Positions 25,901-33,989 of a stretch of 47,014 nt of DNA are shown here, piece by piece; within the stretch, counting starts at the first letter, position 1, and every line of letters begins with the position of its first letter. Source of the DNA: RGIG5952 sp045627605 (GTDB taxonomy: Bacteria; Verrucomicrobiota; Kiritimatiellia; RFP12; JAAYLN01); NCBI GenBank assembly GCA_045627605.1, contig JAZQOA010000002.1, positions 1-47,014 on the forward strand, in the 5' to 3' direction. The translations under genes and the position numbers were made by a program. Below the pieces are notes generated by a model. It was given only the letters and a program-made list of their open reading frames with translations. It did not search any database and had not been told where the DNA came from.

Positions 25901-26151
25901 AGGGCATCTGCGCCGAAATGGCCTCGGAAGGGTATTTCTTCCAGTACCTGCTCTACGCGGTGGTCCTGCACCGCTACTTGAAGGAGACAATGGGCGCGGA
26001 CTATTCGTGGGAGCGCCACTTCGGGGGCGTCCGCTACTATTTTCTGCGCGGCATCGCGGCCGGCGGGGAGGAACCCGTGTTCGCGGACAGGCCTTCCGCG
26101 GAATTGCTCGATCGACTTGGCGGAGCTCTGGGACTTGGAGGTGCCGAATGA
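22930..26151 (+). CDS. recB: RecBCD enzyme subunit RecB (helicase-nuclease)
   Basis: 1073 residues. The N-terminal UvrD-like helicase shows Walker A ASAGTGKT (Lys30), FTEAATKELR (motif Ia), VDEFQDTDPVQ (Asp278, Glu279, motif II), GDPKQAIYSFRGGD and, near residue 640, SHVSKGLEFPV. The C-terminal nuclease has His831 (CWHAIFE), Asp962 (LDLVF), Asp975 and Lys977 (VDWKTN), then QYLLYAVVLHRYL. All catalytic residues are therefore present, so it should be both helicase and nuclease. It starts one base after recC and overlaps recD by four bases, which indicates coupled translation. Confidence 0.94.
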   Translation: MSKIFSEEIYRPEFNLDGPHLVAASAGTGKTYNIQSIYARLVAEKGFRASEIQVMTFTEAATKELRSRVRRMLSDLSKFYDGATGGFKPDELSRLEKLRACARANIGGGDKVADGKARGRVELALMEFDQAAISTIHGFCNRALRRFAFETGSAFASELADGKDADLSRRARDWWRREHGHLSGTPENLDAQTVVDYVRALSQKADWKLREDAGVDTVASFALAKGAEIVGAYEAERPLREEQTFDDLLRAVRDALRGEHGPALAALLRGEFKAALVDEFQDTDPVQYDIFRRVFLDPAADPRPSLFFVGDPKQAIYSFRGGDIFTYKAAVQTPEMESGTYCLDRNFRSTPRLVDAVNMLFRDSAEESESRTFGDEAIPYGDDVKASDGIEAFKLPDGSDDPRPFRFKWVGNASDRLAAVVDSVLEVLGELGGQGVTPKDIAILVPSHGDERTLRDLLREKGVPAVLQKAGNVFASETAFEFLQVLAAMALSGGAGQIKSALATSFFDYEAAVLAGDGEGQILADGIALFGELNGIWLARGFNAAFAALSVHPRCNMKRRFAAGRDGERKLADVLQVVDLASAAVMELGPAPETLVSWLSERINLSGEYAEEEDAEAYARQLESENDAVKIMTSHVSKGLEFPVAIVPLSRGNSLKPPYFVHEDGGFFASVKDADKAAADREREAERMRLLYVAFTRASKRTIVISKTPPEIPSLQRLLDNASAHGAEEPDSPIAFETFDPEIAGERPPYERRSAGPVSLEAAPVPPAFPLAPTKGSYTSLSPHRHGGGGNDEDDEHDFDNVKEGGAKLDFPDTHPVFALAGGRKPGICWHAIFEQLPFDASAEEIASVAEATLGMYGLLPDDAEKRRETVEIVADMVAKSLAYPVEAPDGSRFSLREIGWADRFSEWEFNFSSRDSDESTAQLAALIESAWKDDPGKAPFLAAMRAWNRNIPKGFLKGFLDLVFRKDGRFYIVDWKTNTLNRRASGFSREGICAEMASEGYFFQYLLYAVVLHRYLKETMGADYSWERHFGGVRYYFLRGIAAGGEEPVFADRPSAELLDRLGGALGLGGAE

Positions 26152-27686
26152 AGACGGCGGTAATGGATTTTGTGCGCCGCGTAACGGGCGGTAACGAGGC
26201 GGTCGCGGAGCTTTGCGCCGCCGTCGTCGCGGACATTGAAGAAGGGTGCGTTTGCCGCAAGGTGGACGCCGGCGAGCGCAAAATGCTCCTGGCCGAGCCG
26301 CGAGTCGTGGCGGCGGTCGCGCAGGAAAAGCCGTTCACGCAAGTTGAAACGCCGTTTGTCCTGCAGGGCGGCTTGCTCTACACGCGCCGCAACTGGGTTT
26401 ACGAACGCTCTGTCGAGCGCGACATCCACGCCCGCGCGAAGGTTGTTCTTGACGCCGGCGCCGAGTTGCCCGAAGACGGCTTCTACGGGGGATTGCGCGA
26501 GGAGCAGCGGACCGCCGTGTCGACGATGTGCGGACGGCTCTTCTCGATCCTTACGGGCGGACCAGGCACTGGCAAGACGCATACCATTGCGCGGGCCGTG
26601 AAATTCGTCCGGGACGGCATGCCCGGATTGCGGCTTGGCCTCGCCGCGCCAACGGGGAAGGCGGCCCAGCGCATGAAGGAGTCGATGCAAAACGCGGGAA
26701 TGGAAAACGTGCCTGATGCAACGACTCTGCATTCGCTTCTTGGGACGAATCGCGACTTTGTCACATTCAAGCACAATCGCGGCAATCCCCTTTCGCTTGA
26801 CTGGCTCATCGTCGACGAGGCCAGCATGATTGGCCTCCCGATGATGGCGAAGCTCCTGGACGCGCTTCCCCCCACCTGCCGCCTCACCCTGGTCGGCGAT
26901 GTCGACCAGCTTGCCTCCGTGGAGCGGGGGCATGTCTTCGGCGATCTTTGCCGGATGGACGGTGTGGCGATCAGCCGCCTGTCGCAGAGCGCGCGGTTCA
27001 GGCCGGACGGCGAAATCGCCCGGCTGGCGACGGCCGTCAACGGGGGGCTCTTCGATGAGGCGATGGCCGTTTTATCGGCCCCGGGGGGCATCGTCGATTT
27101 CCATGATCTTGTGGGGGCCGATCCTTTCGACATTGGAAAATGGCCGGATTTCATGGGCCTTGTGAGAAAAGGGTTTGCCACGTTTGCGGCCTGTGGCGAC
27201 GCGGCAGGGGCCTTGCGACACGTCAATGACTTCAGGGTCCTCTGCGCTTTGCGCCACGGGCCGTATGGCTCGCTGGCGGTGAACGAATTTATTAAAGAGC
27301 GGCTTGGATCGTCTTGCCCTGTGCCAATGATGGTCACGCACAATGACAACACGTTTGGCGTGGCCAACGGCGATGTCGGCGTCGTGATGCCGGATGATCC
27401 CGGAATGCTTGTCCTGCCCTGTGGGAATGGAATCCGGAAGATCCGGCTTGAGTTGCTGGCGGACGCCGAACTGGCCTTTGCGACGACCATCCACAAGTCG
27501 CAGGGGTCGGAATACGGCGATGTCGCCGTCGTGATGCCACCTGACGGGGAGAACCCGCTTCTCACCCGCGAGATCCTCTACACCGGCATTACCCGCACAA
27601 AGGGCGCGGTGAATGTTTTCGCGGGGGAAGATTCTGTGCGGAGTTGCTGCGCGCACCCAGCGGAACGGACGACGGGACTCGCGTAG
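26148..27686 (+). CDS. recD: RecBCD enzyme subunit RecD (5'-3' helicase)
   Basis: 512 residues, shorter than the 608 of E. coli RecD. It is the SF1B helicase that runs on the 5'-ended strand in RecBCD. Walker A GGPGTGKT (Lys143), AAPTGKAAQRM, Walker B IVDEASM (Asp223), GDVDQLASV and the C-terminal TIHKSQGSEY/ LYTGITRTK motifs are in the usual order. The N-terminal domain that contacts RecC (residues 1-110) is compact, which explains most of the length difference. The ATG overlaps the recB stop as ATGA. No gene follows in the same direction for 1.3 kb. Confidence 0.93.
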   Translation: MKTAVMDFVRRVTGGNEAVAELCAAVVADIEEGCVCRKVDAGERKMLLAEPRVVAAVAQEKPFTQVETPFVLQGGLLYTRRNWVYERSVERDIHARAKVVLDAGAELPEDGFYGGLREEQRTAVSTMCGRLFSILTGGPGTGKTHTIARAVKFVRDGMPGLRLGLAAPTGKAAQRMKESMQNAGMENVPDATTLHSLLGTNRDFVTFKHNRGNPLSLDWLIVDEASMIGLPMMAKLLDALPPTCRLTLVGDVDQLASVERGHVFGDLCRMDGVAISRLSQSARFRPDGEIARLATAVNGGLFDEAMAVLSAPGGIVDFHDLVGADPFDIGKWPDFMGLVRKGFATFAACGDAAGALRHVNDFRVLCALRHGPYGSLAVNEFIKERLGSSCPVPMMVTHNDNTFGVANGDVGVVMPDDPGMLVLPCGNGIRKIRLELLADAELAFATTIHKSQGSEYGDVAVVMPPDGENPLLTREILYTGITRTKGAVNVFAGEDSVRSCCAHPAERTTGLA

Positions 27687-27695
27687 CGGGATGAA

Positions 27696-27928
27696 GCGCC
27701 AGAAGCGCAGTTGAGAGAGGGGCGCGCTCCCGTGCGACCGCCGCGTCGAGAGTGCGCCGGCTGCTTCTCGTCTCTCGTCTCCCGTCTCACGCCTTCGCTC
27801 ATCACAGGAGGACACGAGACAAGAGACACGAGACGCGAAAGGTTCGCGCCCGGTGCCTCGGATGTCGCCGCCACGGGCAAGGACTGAGGCGCAGGAGCGA
27901 GTCAGGGGCTCGCTTCTGCGTGACCGCC
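27696..27928. repeat. Two REP-like palindromic elements
   Basis: At 27890-27920 CGCAGGAGCGAG and CTCGCTTCTGCG form a 12-pair hairpin (one G-T pair) around a 7-base loop. A diverged relative lies at 27696-27742; over their last 27 bases the two agree at 22 positions and both end in GACCGCCGCG. Such sequences are the usual targets of RAYT proteins, one of which ends at 213. Confidence 0.55.
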
Positions 27929-28053
27929 GCGCTTTGATTTATGATGAGAACACGGTGCGGAAGTCTCGGCGGCGATGATGAAGCCAGTTCCCTTATGGCA
28001 AAGATAGGCTTAACAGAAGTTCGGCCACGGGAACGGCAGTGAAAACTGTCAAC

Positions 28054-28108
28054 TTTTTTACAATGCTAATGTAAAAAATGCTGCATATTTTACATTGGCG
28101 ATGTAAAA
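28054..28108. promoter_or_regulatory. Pair of operator-like palindromes, TTTTACA-N7-TGTAAAA
   Basis: The first copy has perfect 9-base arms (TTTTTTACA at 28054-28062, TGTAAAAAA at 28070-28078). The second has perfect 7-base arms (28088-28094 and 28102-28108). Both spacers are 7 bases and the centres are 32 bases apart, three helical turns. This is the geometry of two dimers of one regulator on the same DNA face. I cannot name the regulator, and no gene start lies directly downstream. Confidence 0.6.
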
Positions 28109-28159
28109 AAGGAGACGGAGAGTATCTTCGATTTGCCGGTGGGATGCGGGATGGTCGTG

Positions 28160-28831
28160 TTACGCGGCGTCACTTTTCTTCAGCGCGATGGTCTGGCCGG
28201 GGGAGAGGCGTTCCGTTCCCTTGGCGTGGAACTGCTTCGCCTGCTTTTCAAAGTCCTTCCCGTAGCCGTGTATCGGGATGTTCACCCTCGCCCCGATGAA
28301 GTCGGCCATGCGCGTCGCCTCCTCGGGGTCCTTCGTGTAGAAGCCGTCCACGGAGTAAAGGGCGTAGTCGGGTTTCTTCTGGGCGATGATCTTCGTTTCC
28401 TCCGCGAAGGAGGTGTCGCCGCCGTGATAGACGCTGACGCCGTTTACCGTGACGATGAAACCGACGTTGTCCTTGAGCGAATGGTTTTTGTTCCCGCCTG
28501 ATGGGACGGCTTCGATTTTCACATTCGGCGCCTCGAAGACCTTGTACTCGTCCTTCACCAAGGCGTCGGACCACTTGATGATCTTGCAGCCCTCCTTTTT
28601 CGCGCAGAGTTCCGGGCAGTTGTGGTCGCGATGCGCGTGTGTGATCAGAATGTAGTCCGCAGGTTCCCCGTAGGCCGTTTCGACGGGATAATACGGGTCG
28701 ATGTAAATCACCTCGCCGGTTTCCGCCTTGATTTTGATGCTGGCGTGGCCGATGAACGTCAGTTGCGGAAGGGCCATTGCAAGTGTTGGAACGGCCACCA
28801 GTAGTCCTGCCATAATCGTTTTGCCTTTCAT
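28160..28831 (-). CDS. Exported metallo-beta-lactamase-fold hydrolase (UlaG-like)
   Basis: 223 residues from ATG 28831, which has GGAGG 8 bases upstream and opens a signal peptide (basic MKGK, hydrophobic stretch, AMA cleavage site near residue 20). The metal site THAHRDH is present, followed by YHGGDTSF and a C-terminal IPIHGYG histidine. This is the pattern of UlaG-like metal-dependent hydrolases of the MBL fold, which are usually cytoplasmic; a signal peptide is unusual. The substrate is unknown. Upstream in-frame codons lie in or before the promoter, so the longer frame is not used. It stands alone on its strand and diverges from the rhamnosidase operon. Confidence 0.85.
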   Translation of the reverse strand: MKGKTIMAGLLVAVPTLAMALPQLTFIGHASIKIKAETGEVIYIDPYYPVETAYGEPADYILITHAHRDHNCPELCAKKEGCKIIKWSDALVKDEYKVFEAPNVKIEAVPSGGNKNHSLKDNVGFIVTVNGVSVYHGGDTSFAEETKIIAQKKPDYALYSVDGFYTKDPEEATRMADFIGARVNIPIHGYGKDFEKQAKQFHAKGTERLSPGQTIALKKSDAA

Positions 28832-28862
28832 CGATGTGCCTCCGGGGTTGTAGGTCGTGAGT

Positions 28863-28905
28863 ATGCTACCGCAAGACCCGGGGCCTGTCAAGCGGAATTT
28901 GACAG
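28863..28905 (-). promoter_or_regulatory. Strong promoter of the exported hydrolase with an inverted repeat at its -35
   Basis: On the minus strand TTGACA (28891-28886), a 17-base spacer and TAGCAT (28868-28863) make a near-consensus promoter with a leader of about 25 bases. The -35 belongs to a perfect inverted repeat, CTGTCAA (28885-28891)/TTGACAG (28899-28905) with a 7-base centre, which could be an operator. Confidence 0.65.
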
Positions 28906-28958
28906 TCCCGCGCACCCGCAGGACTGCGCATTGCGGTGGCGCATGCCGGGGCGGCATC

Positions 28959-28967
28959 TGCTATAAT
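28959..28967 (+). promoter_or_regulatory. Extended -10 promoter of the GH78-GH95 operon
   Basis: TGCTATAAT is a perfect extended -10 with no matching -35. The start site near 28974 would leave a leader of about 20 bases carrying the GGAGG of ATG 28994. Confidence 0.6.
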
Positions 28968-28993
28968 AATGCAAGTCATTTCTGGAGGCTTGC

Positions 28994-31606
28994 ATGCTTG
29001 TTCCGTCGAGATTGAGAGTCGAATACAAATCCAACCCGCTGGGGATGGACGAGAAACTTCCCCGTTTTTCCTACATGCTCGAGGGCGACGGCACCGCGCA
29101 AGGCGCGCGCCGCATCGTCGTGAGGCGCGACGACGACAATGCTGTCGCCTGGGACAGCGGTTTCGTGGCGTCGGGCGTCTCGGTGCAGATCGAGTATGCG
29201 GGCGAAAATCTCCGTCCCTTCACGCGCTATTCGTGGGCCGTCAAGGTCCGCGATGAAAAAGGCGGCGAATCGGAGTGGAGCGCGGATCCCGCCTTTTTCG
29301 AGACGGGGTTCCTGGGGACGCGCTGGTCCGCCAAGTGGATCACCTGCGCCTGGGGTGGCAGTTCAAACCCGCTTTCACGTTTCCTGCGCGACTTCGACAT
29401 CGGCAGGAGGGTTCGCCGCGCACGGCTCTATGCGACGGCTCTTGGCGTCTACGACGTCTTCGTGAACGGCGAGATGTGCGGCGAGGAATGCCTCAAGCCG
29501 GGCTGGACGGATTTCTACGAGCGCGTCCAGTACCAGGCCTTCGACGTCACGGGCATGCTCCGCGAAGGTGCCAACACGCTGGCGGCGCAGGTCGCGGACG
29601 GCTGGTACGTGGGCAAGGGCTACGGCAAGTGCCCGATGTTCATCGCCGAGCTTCACATCGACTACGAGGACGGCTCGTCCGAGAAGATCGTGACGGACTC
29701 CTCGTGGAAGGCCTTCTACATCCACATCCAGAACCCGATGCGGATGGGCAACATCTACAACGGCGAGATTTACGAGGCCTGGGAGGAGACCGACTGGAAG
29801 CTGCCCGGCGGCTACCGGACCTATGCCGTCAAGGCGCGCGAGGCGGAGTCTTCGCATCCTATCGCGTCGAAGATCCGGATCGTCTGGCAGAGCGGCCCGT
29901 CGCTGCGCCACATGCACCGCATGGAGCCGGTCTCGATTGTCCGCCGCCCCAACTACACCTACCTCGTCGACTTCGGGCAGAACTTCGCGGGCCGCGAGCG
30001 CATCCACCTTAGGAACACGCTCAAGGGCACCACCATCGTCATCAAACACGGCGAGATGCTTTCGCCCGATGGCTCCCTCTACGTCGAGAACCTCCGCAAC
30101 GCCTGGCAGCGCACCGTCTACACCTGCGGCACCCACGACGAGGAAATCTACGAGCCGCTCTACACCTTCTGCGGTTTCCGCTACCTGGAGATCTCAGGAT
30201 GGCCCGGCGAGCTTACCAAGGACCAGATCTGCGCCTTCTCGATCTACTCCGATCTTGAGAAGACGGGTGATTTCAGTTGTTCCGAGCCCTTGCTCAACCA
30301 GCTTTACTCAAACATCGTCTGGGGGCAGCGCAGCAATTTCGTCGACGTGCCGACCGACTGCCCCCAGCGCGACGAGCGCCAGGGCTGGACGGGCGACACC
30401 CAGGTTTTCGCCAATATGGCGACCTACAACATGGACTGCGGCGCCTTCTACACGAAGTGGCTCGCGGACCTCAACTACGCGGCGGACGCCACGGGCGGCG
30501 GCTACCCCCATGTCGCGCCGCGCACGGCACGCGAGACCTTCGACCGCGAATGCGGCGCGGCGGGCTGGGGCGACGCCGGCATCGTCTGCCCCCGCGTGAT
30601 GCTCGAAAAGTACGGCGACACACGTGTCGTCCGCGGCTATTTCCGCAACATGGTGCGCTGGCTCGACTGGCGCATCGCCAAGTGCGGCGGCTCGCCCATC
30701 ATCGACCTCGTGACCTTCGGCGACTGGCTCAATGTCGACGCCGACTGCGACCGCTCCTACATTTCCACCGCCTACCTCGCCGAAATGGCGACGGAACTTT
30801 CCGCGATGGCGCGCGCCATCGGCGAGAACGGCGAGGCGGTCCGCCTCGACCAGCTTGGACGCGATGTCCGCCGCGCCATCGTTGAAAAGTGGTTCACACC
30901 CGATGGCGACATCACGATCAAAATGCAGACTGCCGCCGTCCTGGCCCTCGCCTTCGGACTTTGCCCGGACGAGGCGTCGCGCCGCAAGGCAGTCGCCTTC
31001 CTGAAGCACGACATCGTCGTCGAACGCAAGCTCCACCTGAGCACGGGCTTCCTCGGCACACCGTTGCTTTTGCGCGTTCTTTCCGAAAACGGCGAGACCG
31101 ACCTCGCCTACGACCTCCTCCTGCAGACGTCGTACCCAGGCTGGCTCTACCCGGTCACGCAGGGTGCGACAACGATGTGGGAACGCTGGAACAGCTGGAC
31201 GCGCGACGGCGGTTTCTGCGACCCCGAAATGAATTCCTTCAACCACTACGCCTATGGCGCGGTCGGCGACTGGTTCTTCGAGACGATTTGCGGCATCAGG
31301 CCCGTCCGCGACGCCGCGGAGGAGGAACGGGCCTTCCGCCGCTTCGTCCTTTCCCCGCAGTTCGGGCGGCGGCTGGCGTGGGCCGCCGCGTCGTACCGTT
31401 CGGCCTACGGCGAAATCAAGTCCGCCTGGAAACGCGACGGCGGCACGGTGGCGTGGACGTTCACGGTACCGTGCAACACGTCCGCCACGGTCCTGCTGCC
31501 CGCGGGCTTCAGGCTTGCCGCCAGTGCGGCGGGCGCAACGGTCGCGGACGCCCCCCTGCTTTTCACCCCCGGAACTTACACCTTGGAGCTTGCTGAAAAT
31601 GAATAA
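28994..31606 (+). CDS. Alpha-L-rhamnosidase, glycoside hydrolase family 78
   Basis: 870 residues with the GH78 multi-domain order: an N-terminal fibronectin-like domain (LRVEYKSNPLG, RYSWAVKV), a rhamnosidase N-domain (RRARLYATALGVYDVFVNG, GWTDFYERVQYQ), a concanavalin-like domain, the (alpha/alpha)6 barrel and a C-terminal beta domain. The hallmark acidic motif CPQRDERQGWTGDTQ lies at residues 456-470, and TTMWERWNSW plus MNSFNHYAYGAVGDW follow near 730-755. It releases terminal L-rhamnose. There is no signal peptide, so imported oligosaccharides are the likely substrate. GGAGG precedes ATG 28994, and the stop overlaps the next start by eight bases. Confidence 0.94.
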   Translation: MLVPSRLRVEYKSNPLGMDEKLPRFSYMLEGDGTAQGARRIVVRRDDDNAVAWDSGFVASGVSVQIEYAGENLRPFTRYSWAVKVRDEKGGESEWSADPAFFETGFLGTRWSAKWITCAWGGSSNPLSRFLRDFDIGRRVRRARLYATALGVYDVFVNGEMCGEECLKPGWTDFYERVQYQAFDVTGMLREGANTLAAQVADGWYVGKGYGKCPMFIAELHIDYEDGSSEKIVTDSSWKAFYIHIQNPMRMGNIYNGEIYEAWEETDWKLPGGYRTYAVKAREAESSHPIASKIRIVWQSGPSLRHMHRMEPVSIVRRPNYTYLVDFGQNFAGRERIHLRNTLKGTTIVIKHGEMLSPDGSLYVENLRNAWQRTVYTCGTHDEEIYEPLYTFCGFRYLEISGWPGELTKDQICAFSIYSDLEKTGDFSCSEPLLNQLYSNIVWGQRSNFVDVPTDCPQRDERQGWTGDTQVFANMATYNMDCGAFYTKWLADLNYAADATGGGYPHVAPRTARETFDRECGAAGWGDAGIVCPRVMLEKYGDTRVVRGYFRNMVRWLDWRIAKCGGSPIIDLVTFGDWLNVDADCDRSYISTAYLAEMATELSAMARAIGENGEAVRLDQLGRDVRRAIVEKWFTPDGDITIKMQTAAVLALAFGLCPDEASRRKAVAFLKHDIVVERKLHLSTGFLGTPLLLRVLSENGETDLAYDLLLQTSYPGWLYPVTQGATTMWERWNSWTRDGGFCDPEMNSFNHYAYGAVGDWFFETICGIRPVRDAAEEERAFRRFVLSPQFGRRLAWAAASYRSAYGEIKSAWKRDGGTVAWTFTVPCNTSATVLLPAGFRLAASAAGATVADAPLLFTPGTYTLELAENE

Positions 31607-33863
31607 CGAAAAAAACAAGACAACTGCGGTATCGCCGAAAATTGCGGGGGCGGACTTCCCCGTGTGGCATTTTCCCCTCAACCGTCCGCACGCCGGAATC
31701 AAACTTGGCAACACCGAGACGGGCCTGCTCGTGTGGGGCGGCGGTTCGGAATTGCACCTCTCCATCGGCTACAACCGGATGTGGGATCACGACGGCGGTG
31801 TCGAATGGCGCGAGGGACAGAGTTACGGCGCCATTCGCAAGGCGCTTGAATCAGGCGACGAAAAGGCGCTGAAGACGATCTTCCCCCCGACGCCGAAGTC
31901 ACCGCAACTCTGTCCGCTCGGCCGCCTGGTGCTGTCGTTCGGCAAGGGCGCCTTTATCGACACCGCCGAGCTTGACATCGAAAAGGCCTTGCTCAAGGTT
32001 AATTTCAGGGGTGGGAACCTCGCCTCGTTTTTCGTCGGGGTCGACTGGGAGACGGGCGTGGTCTTCGCGCATTTTCCCAAGGGCGCTCCGCGTGCCAGAG
32101 TCTCCTTCCTCGACGCCTACCGCCAGGCCTGCAACACGGAGACCTTCAAGGCGCGCGGCTTCAAACCGCCTGTTGTCCGCGACAACGGCTTCGAGCAGGC
32201 GATGCCCCACGACCCAGCCGTTGGCTTCGCCCTTGCCGAGACCGCGCACGGTGTTTTCGCCGCTCACGCCCGCGCCGGGGAAGGCAAGGCCTTTGCCGCG
32301 GCCGAAGCCATCGCCAAGGCGGCTGCAAAAAGCGGTGCCAGGGCGCTGATGGCGCGAACCGCCCGCCGCTGGGGGGCGTTCTGGAAGGACGTCCCCCGCG
32401 TTTCTGTGCCGAACGCCGCGCTGCAGAACGTCTTTGACTACGGCATGTACCAGTTTGGCGCCGCGACCGATTCGGCCAGGGAATCGACCGTCGCGCCGCT
32501 ACAGGGACCATGGTACGCCGACGACGTTTTCCCGCCGTGGGGCGGCGACTACCACTTCAACATCAATCTCCAGGAATACTACTGGCCCGCCTTCCACGGC
32601 AACCGGCTCGAGCACTTACGCCCGGTTTTCGACATGCTGAAAAGCTGGATGCCCCGGCTTCGGCACAACGCCCGGGTCTTCGTCGGGATTGACGACGGCG
32701 TCATGCTGCCGCACGCGGTCGACGACACGGGCAAGGTCATGACCGCCGGTTTTTGGACCGGGATGATGGACCACGGCTCCACGATGTGGATGGCGGACAT
32801 GATGTGGCGCTACTACGAGTTTGGTGGCGCGGGCGGGAAAAAGTTCCTGCGCGACGATGCCATGCCGTTCATGAAGGGTGCCTTCAATGTCTTCTGGAAG
32901 ATGCTCGACCGCGCCGCAGACGGCGCCCTCTCGCTGCCTGTGGGGTCGTCGCCCGAATATCGTGGCGCGGCAATGGACGCCTGGGGGCGCAACGCCTCGT
33001 TCCAGCTCGCCTGCGCACATCGCCTGGCGCGGAACCTTCTTTCCGCCGCCGTTGAATTGGGCGAGAAGGCCGATCCGCGTTGGGGTGAACTCACCCAAAA
33101 ACTCCCGCTTGCCTCTGTCGTCGAGTCCGCCAATGGCTACGGGAGGCAGATTGGCCTTTGGGAAGGGCTCACGCTCGAACTGTCGCACCGCCACCACTCG
33201 CATCTCGCCGGCGTCTTCCCGTTTGACACAATCGATATCGCGGATCCGGAATGGCATGGCGTCGTCGCCGAAAGCATCGGAACCTGGCTTCACCACGGCA
33301 CGGCCTACTGGAGCGGCTGGTGCGTGCCCTGGGCCTCGATTATCAGCACACGCGTCGGCAACGCCGAGGCCGCGGAGTTCCTGCTCGAATTCTGGGAGCG
33401 TTTCTTCGTCAACGAGGGTCGCGGCACGTTGCACGACTCAAATGCCGGCGGCTTCAACCTGATGGGGCAGCCGCCCCTTGCGGAGGATTTTGTCCGCGGA
33501 CGCGACATCATCCAGTTTGACGCCGCGGGCGGCGCCACCGAGGCGATTTACGAGATGCTCTGCCATGAGCGCCAAGGCGTGACATACCTCTTCCGCGGTG
33601 CGCCGAAGCGTTGGCTTGACGTCTCGTTCGCCGGCGTTCGCACGACGGGCGGCGTCCTTGTTTCCGCCGCGCGTCGCGAGGGTGTCGTTGGCAAAGTTTC
33701 GCTCGCCGCCGCCGCGGGGGCTGCCACGTTGCGTCTCGCCAACCCCTGGCCGGGGCACGCCGCGAAGCTCGTCGCGGACGGCAAAACGCAAATCCTGCCT
33801 GCGGGCGGCGAGTTTTCAATCAAGCTGCGCAAGGGCGGGAAAGCCATTTTGCGCCGCGTGTAA
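31599..33863 (+). CDS. Alpha-L-fucosidase-type glycoside hydrolase, family 95
   Basis: 754 residues. Family 95 features are the N-terminal WHFPLNRPHAGIKLGNTETGLLVWGGG-like domain, a central barrel with WGGDYHFNINLQEYYWPAF, SHRHHSHLAGVFP, and the C-terminal FDAAGGATEAIYEML segment. SSPEYRG replaces the common SPEN motif, so it may be a divergent branch with a different linkage or sugar (GH95 also includes galactosidases). No signal peptide is seen. The ATG lies within the last codons of the GH78 gene (8-base overlap), so translation is coupled and both enzymes probably act on the same fucose- and rhamnose-containing glycans. The frame continues upstream but ATG 31599 is the natural start. Confidence 0.85.
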   Translation: MNNEKNKTTAVSPKIAGADFPVWHFPLNRPHAGIKLGNTETGLLVWGGGSELHLSIGYNRMWDHDGGVEWREGQSYGAIRKALESGDEKALKTIFPPTPKSPQLCPLGRLVLSFGKGAFIDTAELDIEKALLKVNFRGGNLASFFVGVDWETGVVFAHFPKGAPRARVSFLDAYRQACNTETFKARGFKPPVVRDNGFEQAMPHDPAVGFALAETAHGVFAAHARAGEGKAFAAAEAIAKAAAKSGARALMARTARRWGAFWKDVPRVSVPNAALQNVFDYGMYQFGAATDSARESTVAPLQGPWYADDVFPPWGGDYHFNINLQEYYWPAFHGNRLEHLRPVFDMLKSWMPRLRHNARVFVGIDDGVMLPHAVDDTGKVMTAGFWTGMMDHGSTMWMADMMWRYYEFGGAGGKKFLRDDAMPFMKGAFNVFWKMLDRAADGALSLPVGSSPEYRGAAMDAWGRNASFQLACAHRLARNLLSAAVELGEKADPRWGELTQKLPLASVVESANGYGRQIGLWEGLTLELSHRHHSHLAGVFPFDTIDIADPEWHGVVAESIGTWLHHGTAYWSGWCVPWASIISTRVGNAEAAEFLLEFWERFFVNEGRGTLHDSNAGGFNLMGQPPLAEDFVRGRDIIQFDAAGGATEAIYEMLCHERQGVTYLFRGAPKRWLDVSFAGVRTTGGVLVSAARREGVVGKVSLAAAAGAATLRLANPWPGHAAKLVADGKTQILPAGGEFSIKLRKGGKAILRRV

Positions 33864-33934
33864 AACGAACGGGGGCAAAGGCCGTCCGCCAAGATGCGGG
33901 CGTCGTCTCTTCGCAAGAAAAGCCCGTTCAAACG

Positions 33935-33969
33935 AAAAAGGGGGCCGCGCATTGCGCGGCCCCCTTTTT
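33935..33969. terminator. Strong bidirectional terminator after GH95
   Basis: A perfect 16-pair stem (five A, five G, CCGCGC against GCGCGG, five C, five T) closes on an ATT loop. The A-run and T-run at its base make it work on both strands, ending the GH78-GH95 transcript and that of the convergent ThuA-like gene. Confidence 0.93.
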
Positions 33970-33989
33970 GCCAATTGCCGTCTTCAACG

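Larger units (their letters stand above)
27687..28159. other. 473-base non-coding stretch after recD
   Basis: No gene can be supported here. It contains, in order, two related REP-like elements, a quasi-inverted repeat made of GTCTC-type units (27763-27790 against 27815-27837), and two operator-like palindromes (28054-28108). recD has no obvious terminator with a T-run in it. The opposite strand is the tail side of the metallo-beta-lactamase gene. Confidence 0.7.

Noticed and set aside
28078..28299. Small plus-strand frame after the tandem palindromes
   Set aside because: It overlaps the 3' end of the exported hydrolase gene on the other strand, and its sequence is a low-complexity Arg/Ser/Gly shadow.
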